Shown here in pieces: positions 59,111 through 64,000 of a DNA stretch of 64,000 nt (within the stretch, counting starts at the first letter, position 1; every line of letters starts with the position of its first letter). Made by a program: the position numbers and the translations under genes. The notes under the pieces were generated by a model. It had not been told where the DNA came from, did not search any database, and saw only the letters and a list, made by a program, of their open reading frames with translations. The stretch spans positions 1-64,000 of the forward strand of contig NZ_JADDRL010000037.1 of the NCBI RefSeq assembly GCF_021538895.1, given 5' to 3'. The stretch is from Streptomyces olivochromogenes (GTDB lineage: Bacteria > Actinomycetota > Actinomycetes > Streptomycetales > Streptomycetaceae).

Positions 59111-59635
59111 ATGCCCACAACACCTGAAATGTCGATGGACATGACGACCGTCGGTGACACCGGTCTCCTCGACACGCTGCAGCACGAGGTGGCGGTGTTC
59201 GCCCGCCGTGCCGAACAGACCCGGCTCGGTGGCGTCGGGCAGGTGCGCAACTCCATGGACCGCGCCGCGTACCTGCTGCTCAACCGGCTCGACAAGGAAG
59301 GCCCGATGGGCGTCAAGGCGCTCGCCGCGAGCATGGGGATCGATTCGTCGACGGTCACCCGGCAGGTGGCTCCGCTGGTCGACACCGGGCTCGTCAAGCG
59401 CACCTCGCACCCCGAGGACGGGCGGGCCGTGGTGCTCCAGCTGTCCCCGCGCGGGCTGTCCCGGCTGGACGAAGTCCGCTCTTCCCGGCGTCAGTTGATG
59501 GCCGAACTGACCCACGACTGGGCGCCGGAGGAGCGCGAGGCGTTCTGCGCGCTCCTGACGCGCTTCAACACCGCGCTCTCCGCCCGCATGGCGGTCCCGG
59601 GCGTGCCCGCGCCGGAGACTCCGCCCGCCTCCTGA
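59111..59635 (+). CDS. MarR family transcriptional regulator
   Basis: A 174-residue dimeric winged-helix regulator. The HTH region is GPMGVKALAASMGIDSSTVT with the wing SHPEDGRAVVLQLSPRG. Flanking helices form the dimer core. ATG 59111. It is divergent from threonine dehydratase with a 143-nt gap, so one or both could be its targets. Confidence 0.9.
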   Translation: MPTTPEMSMDMTTVGDTGLLDTLQHEVAVFARRAEQTRLGGVGQVRNSMDRAAYLLLNRLDKEGPMGVKALAASMGIDSSTVTRQVAPLVDTGLVKRTSHPEDGRAVVLQLSPRGLSRLDEVRSSRRQLMAELTHDWAPEEREAFCALLTRFNTALSARMAVPGVPAPETPPAS

Positions 59636-59646
59636 GCGCCGGACTC

Positions 59647-59675
59647 TTGACCTTGGGCCGCCGCTGGCCTCATAT
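59647..59675 (+). promoter_or_regulatory. Putative promoter of the sigma-like gene
   Basis: TTGACC at 59647-59652 and TCATAT at 59670-59675 are separated by 17 nt, a good housekeeping-type promoter about 70 nt before the GTG at 59745. Confidence 0.45.
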
Positions 59676-59744
59676 GAGACCGGGTCCTCGTCGTACACGG
59701 TTCCGTATCCCGTACGGGCTGGGCCCCCTCAGGCGGGAGGCGCG

Positions 59745-60251
59745 GTGCGAGAACGGCAGGCGTCCCACAATGCCCGCCGGGCCCGGGAGTTCGAGGCGTT
59801 CGTCGCGGGCGCGGCAGGGCGGCTGCTGCATGCCGCCACACTGCTGACCGGCGAGGCGCCGGACGACAACCCACGCGCGCGGAGACTGCTGACGCTCGCG
59901 CTCGCGCACACGTACGCGTGCTGGGACCGGATGCGCGGCGAGGACCCGTACGACCACGCCCGTCAGTACCTCGCCACCCGCTTCGCGCGCGGGGCGTGGC
60001 ACCAGTACGGCGGCGGTCCGGGCCGGGGCCGCCCCCACCCCCGCAGTCCCCTGGCCGTCCTCACACCCCAGGAACGCCTGATCGTCGTCCTCCGGTTGTA
60101 CGAGGGTGTCGCGGAGGAACAGGCCGCGGCGCTGCTGGGCCTGCCGACGGAACGCGTCCACACGATCTGCGACCGCGCGACGGCCACGCTGCTGCATCCG
60201 CGACGTGGGCAGACTCCGGCGGTGGCGAGCGCGAAGGTGGCACCGTCATGA
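59745..60251 (+). CDS. Sigma factor-like protein (ECF-type layout, degenerate region 2)
   Basis: A 168-residue protein. The C-terminal half resembles sigma-70 region 4: LTPQERLIVVLRLYEGVAEEQAAALLGLPTERVHTICDRA, with HTH features. The N-terminal half (FEAFVAGAAGRLLHAATLLTG) resembles region 2 without its conserved DNA-melting residues. GTG 59745 after GGCGGGAGG. A small one-helix membrane protein follows at 52 nt and may be its partner. Confidence 0.65.
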   Translation: MRERQASHNARRAREFEAFVAGAAGRLLHAATLLTGEAPDDNPRARRLLTLALAHTYACWDRMRGEDPYDHARQYLATRFARGAWHQYGGGPGRGRPHPRSPLAVLTPQERLIVVLRLYEGVAEEQAAALLGLPTERVHTICDRATATLLHPRRGQTPAVASAKVAPS

Positions 60252-60303
60252 GGCGCCGGAGCCACGTGGAGACCCGGAGCCACGGCGGAACGGGGAGGCG
60301 CGG

Positions 60304-60552
60304 GTGAACCGGACCGAGCGTGAGGCGACCGTGCGGCGGCTCATGGAGCAGGTGCCGCCCCCCGTGCCGCCCGAGCTCTACGGCGAGGTCCTGCGCCGCG
60401 GGGCCCGCATGCTGCGCCGCCGGACCGTGGCACGCCGCCTGCTGTGGCTGGCGCTGTTCGCCGCGGCCGTGGCCTTCACCGTCTGGGCACTGACCGCCCG
60501 CCCCTGGGTGGAGCCGCCGTCCCAGACGACTCCACCGCTGACGGGGTGGTGA
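60304..60552 (+). CDS. Small one-helix membrane protein, possible anti-sigma partner
   Basis: An 82-residue protein with a charged N-terminus (NRTEREATVRRLMEQVPPP), a basic stretch (RRGARMLRRRTVARR) and one helix (LLWLALFAAAVAFTVWAL). A short Pro-rich tail follows. GTG 60304 follows GGGGAGG. It lies directly after the sigma-like gene. The layout fits an N-in membrane-tethered regulator, but no known anti-sigma motif is seen. Confidence 0.6.
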   Translation: MNRTEREATVRRLMEQVPPPVPPELYGEVLRRGARMLRRRTVARRLLWLALFAAAVAFTVWALTARPWVEPPSQTTPPLTGW

Positions 60553-60553
60553 C

Positions 60554-61708
60554 CTAGCCCAGCGCCTGCTGCAGGTCCTCCAGCAGGTCGTCGACGTTCT
60601 CGATGCCCACGGAGAGGCGGACGAGGTCGGCGGGGACCTCCAGGGCCGAGCCGGCCGCGGAGGCGTGCGTCATGCGGCCGGGGTGCTCGATGAGCGACTC
60701 GACGCCGCCCAGGGACTCGCCGAGCGTGAACACCTTGGCGCGGTTGCACACCTCGACGGCCGCCTCCTCGCCGCCCTCGACCTGGAAGGAGATCATGCCG
60801 CCGAACGCCTTCATCTGCTTGGCGGCGATCTCGTGACCGGGGTGCTCGGGCAGGCCCGGGTACAGGACGCGCGTCACGCGCGCGTGCCGGGTCAGCATGT
60901 CGGCGATCTTCGTGGCGTTCTCGCTGTGCCGGTCCATGCGCACCGCGAGCGTCTTGGTGCCGCGCAGCACCAGCCAGGAGTCGAAGGGCCCGGCCACCGC
61001 GCCCATCGCGTTCTGGTGGTACGCCAGCTCCTCGCCCAGTGCCTGGTCGGCCACGATCAGCGCACCGCCGACCACGTCCGAGTGGCCGCCCATGTACTTG
61101 GTCAGGGAGTGCACGACGACGTCCGCGCCGAGCGAGAGCGGCTGCTGCAGATACGGCGTGGCGAAGGTGTTGTCGACGACGAGCTTCGCACCCGCGTCAT
61201 GGGCGATCTGAGCGACGGTGGCGATGTCCGTGATGCCGAGCAGCGGGTTGGAGGGGGTCTCCACCCAGACGGCCTTGGTCTTCGGGGTGATCGCGGCCCG
61301 TACGGCCGCGGGGTCGCTGGTGTCGGCGACGGACCACTCCACGCCCCACCGCGAGACGACCTTCGCGAACAGGCGGAACGTGCCGCCGTACGCGTCGTTC
61401 GGGATGACCACGTGGTCACCGGGGCTGAGCAGCGTACGCAACAGGGTGTCCTCGGCCGCGAGGCCGGACGCGAACGCGAGGCCGCGCCGGCCGCCCTCCA
61501 GGGCGGCGAGGTTCTCTTCGAGGGCGGTACGGGTCGGGTTGGCGCTGCGGCTGTACTCGTAGCCGCCGCGCAGGCCGCCCACGCCGTCCTGCTTGTAGGT
61601 CGACACCTGGTAGATCGGCGGGACGACCGCGCCGGTGAGGGGATCGGCGGTGTTGCCCGCATGGATCGCGAGAGTCTCGAAGTGCTGACTGATGTGCCTG
61701 TCGCTCAT
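60554..61708 (-). CDS. metB: Cystathionine gamma-synthase
   Basis: A 384-residue fold-type I PLP enzyme of the Cys/Met metabolism family. It joins O-succinyl (or O-acetyl) homoserine and cysteine to cystathionine; gamma-lyase or homocysteine-forming activity is possible. The PLP lysine is in VVHSLTKYMGGHSDVVGGAL. GGYEYSRSANPTRTALE and the C-terminal SLGGVESLIEHPGRMTHAS are family hallmarks. ATG 61708 is favoured; GTG 61714 is the alternative. Its stop lies 1 nt after the convergent small membrane gene. Confidence 0.88.
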   Translation of the reverse strand: MSDRHISQHFETLAIHAGNTADPLTGAVVPPIYQVSTYKQDGVGGLRGGYEYSRSANPTRTALEENLAALEGGRRGLAFASGLAAEDTLLRTLLSPGDHVVIPNDAYGGTFRLFAKVVSRWGVEWSVADTSDPAAVRAAITPKTKAVWVETPSNPLLGITDIATVAQIAHDAGAKLVVDNTFATPYLQQPLSLGADVVVHSLTKYMGGHSDVVGGALIVADQALGEELAYHQNAMGAVAGPFDSWLVLRGTKTLAVRMDRHSENATKIADMLTRHARVTRVLYPGLPEHPGHEIAAKQMKAFGGMISFQVEGGEEAAVEVCNRAKVFTLGESLGGVESLIEHPGRMTHASAAGSALEVPADLVRLSVGIENVDDLLEDLQQALG

Positions 61709-61871
61709 GGGCACCGAGCGTAGTGCGCTCGCGCCGCCGGTGCCGGACGCGGGGCTCCGGACGGCCTGGAACGAGGGTTTTCCCCCGGCGCCCCGGGCCC
61801 GTCACGACGGTTTTCCACAGGCCGTCGGGGCAGGTTGGCCAATTGTCGGCGGTGTCTGGTTCGCTTGAGGC

Positions 61872-63050
61872 ATGGAGATTCTCTGGGTCCTGATGGCGCT
61901 GGTCATGGTCGTCTTCGTGCTGCGCCCGCTGCTGCGGTTCAGGAACGGCCGCGTCCAGACACGCACGCCGAACTTTGTGCCGAGCCCGTTCCTGTTCCGC
62001 AGGAACAACCGCATCGAGCAGGTCACCCCGGACCACCCGGACGCCGCGGACCCGGCGAACTACGGCTTCGCGCGCGAGGAGGAGCTGGACATCCGGATGC
62101 CCGGCCCCGACCAGGACCTGCTCGACGTCCTGGACCTGGTGCAGCGCACGCAGGACTACCGCGCGGCCTCCCAGTTGCTGGCCGGCACCGAGACCGAGGG
62201 CGAGCCGCGCTGGCAGCGCGTGCAGGCCTTCGCGGGCGCGGCGGCGCTGGAGCTGCAGCGGCGGCCCGGCGGGGTGCACGAGACGCCGGGCGGGCAGTGG
62301 CTGCGGGTGTGGCGGGCCGAGCAGCCCAAGGACGCGGGCGGCGCGGCCGTGCACGCGGAGTTCCTGGTGCAGCAGGCGTGGCGCACCTCGACGCCGGGCA
62401 CGGACGAGTTCCGGATCATCATGGAGGAGGCCAGGGACGCCTGCGGCCAGGCGGCACTGCTGTCCCCCGGCGACCCGGTCCCGTACATCATCGAGCTGTC
62501 CGTCGCGCGCGGACTCGGCTATCCGCGGCCGGAGTTCGAGGCGCTGTGGCTGAAGATCCTGGACCGCGCGCCCGCCCACATGGGCGCCCATCTCGCCGCC
62601 CTGCACTACTGGTGCGAGAAGTGGCACGGCTCGCGCGAGCTGGCCTACTCCTTCGCCGAGGCCGCCGCCGCACGCGCGCCCCAGGGCTCGCTGCTCGCCG
62701 CCATGCCCCTGTTCGCGGTCTTCGAGCACCTGCCCGAGGTGAACCTGGTGCGCGGCTTCTACCAGAGCGAGGTCGTGACCCGGGCGATGCACGGCGCGCT
62801 GCACGCGGTGCACTCCGCCCGCCCCGACGACCCGATGTCGGCGCACGTCCGCCACCTGCTGGTCTTCTTCCTGGTCCGCGCCGAGCGCTGGGCGGAGGCC
62901 ATGCAGCAGCTGATACTCGTCGACGGCCACGTCGGCGCCCTGCCCTGGTCGCTGTCCGGCGACCCGGCCGCGGAGTTCGCCGTCTACCGCGCCCTCGCGG
63001 TGGCGGGGTACGAGGCGAACGGCGGCAGCCCGGCGACCCTGCTCAGCTGA
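61872..63050 (+). CDS. Conserved membrane-anchored helical protein of unknown function
   Basis: A 392-residue protein with an N-terminal membrane helix (EILWVLMALVMVVFVLRPLL), a basic region, and about 320 residues of alpha-helical repeats resembling TPR/SEL1 folds (for example AQYFVQRTQDYRAASQLL-type units). I recognise it only as a conserved Streptomyces protein. ATG 61872. It precedes msrA at 93 nt on the same strand. Confidence 0.7.
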   Translation: MEILWVLMALVMVVFVLRPLLRFRNGRVQTRTPNFVPSPFLFRRNNRIEQVTPDHPDAADPANYGFAREEELDIRMPGPDQDLLDVLDLVQRTQDYRAASQLLAGTETEGEPRWQRVQAFAGAAALELQRRPGGVHETPGGQWLRVWRAEQPKDAGGAAVHAEFLVQQAWRTSTPGTDEFRIIMEEARDACGQAALLSPGDPVPYIIELSVARGLGYPRPEFEALWLKILDRAPAHMGAHLAALHYWCEKWHGSRELAYSFAEAAAARAPQGSLLAAMPLFAVFEHLPEVNLVRGFYQSEVVTRAMHGALHAVHSARPDDPMSAHVRHLLVFFLVRAERWAEAMQQLILVDGHVGALPWSLSGDPAAEFAVYRALAVAGYEANGGSPATLLS

Positions 63051-63143
63051 CCGCCCGGGCGGAATGATGGCGGCGCCCGAGGTGTTGTGCCAGGTGCCGC
63101 CCGGCGAGGCGGCGACCCCACCCCGGAACGACAGGGAGACCCC

Positions 63144-63857
63144 ATGCTCTTCGGCCGCACGCCCCAGCTGCCCACCCCTGAGCAGGCGCTCAAGGGTCGG
63201 CCCGCGCCCGCCTTCGAGGTCCCCGAGCGCCACACCGTCCTGGGCAACCCCCTCCTCGGCCCCTACCCCGAGGGCCTGGAGGTCGCCGACTTCGGTCTGG
63301 GCTGCTTCTGGGGCGCCGAGCGCAAGTTCTGGCAGCTCCCCGCGGGCGTCTGGACGACCCTGGTGGGCTACCAGGGCGGCTACACCGAGAACCCCACCTA
63401 CGAGGAGGCCTGCTCGGGCCTGACCGGCCACACGGAGGCCGTCCGCGTGGTCTACGACCCGAAGCTCGTCTCGTACGACCGACTCCTCAAGACCTTCTGG
63501 GAGTCCCACAACCCCACCCAGGGCTTCCGCCAGGGCAACGACGTGGGCACCCAGTACCGCTCGGCGATCTACACCCACACCCCCGAGCAGGCCGCCGCGG
63601 CCGAGGCGTCCCGCGACGCGTACCAGAAGGTCCTGACGGACGCGCGCCACGGCGCGATCACCACGGAGATCCTGCCGGCCGAGGGCCGTACCTTCTTCCC
63701 GGCGGAGGCCTACCACCAGCAGTACCTGGACAAGAACCCGGCCGGGTACTGCGGCCTGGGCGGCACCGGCGTCACGCTGGCCGAGCCGTTCGAGACGAAC
63801 TGGGGCGTCTCCTGCCCGACGGGCATCGCCCCGGCGCCGGAGGCGGCGGAGAAGTAG
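63144..63857 (+). CDS. msrA: Peptide methionine sulfoxide reductase MsrA
   Basis: A 237-residue repair enzyme reducing the S-epimer of methionine sulfoxide. The catalytic Cys is C54 in the GLGCFWGAERKFW signature. TGHTEAVRVVYDP and HNPTQGFRQGNDVGTQYRSA are conserved. The extra C-terminal Cys in NPAGYCGLGG is the likely resolving residue. ATG 63144 follows AGGGAG. A hairpin follows at 63897. Confidence 0.95.
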   Translation: MLFGRTPQLPTPEQALKGRPAPAFEVPERHTVLGNPLLGPYPEGLEVADFGLGCFWGAERKFWQLPAGVWTTLVGYQGGYTENPTYEEACSGLTGHTEAVRVVYDPKLVSYDRLLKTFWESHNPTQGFRQGNDVGTQYRSAIYTHTPEQAAAAEASRDAYQKVLTDARHGAITTEILPAEGRTFFPAEAYHQQYLDKNPAGYCGLGGTGVTLAEPFETNWGVSCPTGIAPAPEAAEK

Positions 63858-63896
63858 CCGCCGTGTCCGGTCTCTGATCGCCGCCGAGTCCCCGCA

Positions 63897-63929
63897 CCGG
63901 CCGTCGCCGTTCACACCGGCGGCGGCCGG
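63897..63929 (+). terminator. Terminator hairpin after msrA
   Basis: CCGGCCGTCGCCG (63897-63909) pairs with CGGCGGCGGCCGG (63917-63929), 12 of 13 bp with one G-T position, followed by TTTCGTG. It lies between msrA and the next gene on the minus strand. Confidence 0.75.
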
Positions 63930-63963
63930 TTTCGTGTGCCGCCGGTCCACCGCGCGGGGGACC

Positions 63964-64000
63964 TCACCCCTGGGGGTGGATCTCGGCGTCCAGTGAGCGC
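63964..64000 (-). CDS. 3' end of an unidentified gene cut by the window edge
   Basis: A minus-strand frame ending at the stop 63964-63966 reads RSLDAEIHPQG. Codon use and the position after a terminator fit a real C-terminus. It is too short to identify. Confidence 0.35.
   Translation of the reverse strand, partial: RSLDAEIHPQG

Noticed and set aside
60554..61871. Possible SAM-type riboswitch before metB
   Set aside because: The upstream region shows no conserved riboswitch-like stems, and the start lies close to the likely promoter.

Overview
The window is chromosomal DNA of a Streptomyces-like actinomycete. Evidence: very high GC, GTG/TTG starts, many 4-nt start/stop overlaps, and a mycothiol enzyme (mca). 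From memory, the order pck - hemolysin III - mca - greA - threonine dehydratase - metB - msrA matches the S. coelicolor core chromosome. No rRNA, tRNA or CRISPR array was seen.

Region by region. 0-5.3 kb: a STAND/LuxR regulator, a secreted M14 carboxypeptidase, a small conserved protein and a RidA protein. 5.4-7.1 kb: a solitary TnpB-related nuclease gene with an intact RuvC triad but no zinc finger. 7.1-12 kb: a D-amino-acid utilisation locus (IclR regulator, PfkB kinase, D-amino-acid lyase, N-acyl-D-amino-acid deacylase) with a clear palindromic operator. 12-14.8 kb: a secreted trypsin-like protease, a secreted chagasin-like inhibitor, a decayed IS5-type remnant and a Ser/Ala-rich membrane protein. 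14.9-16.6 kb: an AlaA-type aminotransferase and a conserved small protein, closed by a strong terminator.

16.8-34 kb looks like an accessory surface-glycan island. It holds two paralogous anchored TPR proteins with near-identical leader and terminator elements, a GT2-methyltransferase fusion, a GT2-TPR enzyme of SunS-like layout, the four dTDP-L-rhamnose genes (rfbA-rfbC and rfbB-rfbD) with a collagen-like protein gene between the two pairs, two multi-pass GT-C type membrane glycosyltransferases, a PQQ locus (pqqA-pqqC-pqqD-pqqE, no pqqB) divergent from a PQQ-type sugar dehydrogenase, a DPM-like GT2 and a GtrA protein. The most notable unit is the collagen-like gene embedded in rhamnose biosynthesis, which recalls the Bacillus BclA/exosporium arrangement.

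34-49 kb: PEP carboxykinase, hemolysin III, an MFS exporter-TetR pair with an operator, a Mut7-C RNase-like protein, and a four-gene glycan operon (processive GT2, GT39, GT2-GtrA fusion, secreted copper radical oxidase with a calcium-binding tail), then a DUF255 thioredoxin-fold protein with an HTH regulator. 50-64 kb: a membrane-anchored STAND NTPase with TPRs, the mca pair, DUF4307, GreA, a DrrAB-like ABC exporter with an orphan palindrome, threonine dehydratase, MarR, a sigma-like protein with a small membrane partner, cystathionine gamma-synthase, a conserved membrane-anchored protein and MsrA. Genes cut by the window edges are present at both ends. Start sites were chosen by eye from RBS, overlaps and family N-termini, so a few may move by some codons.
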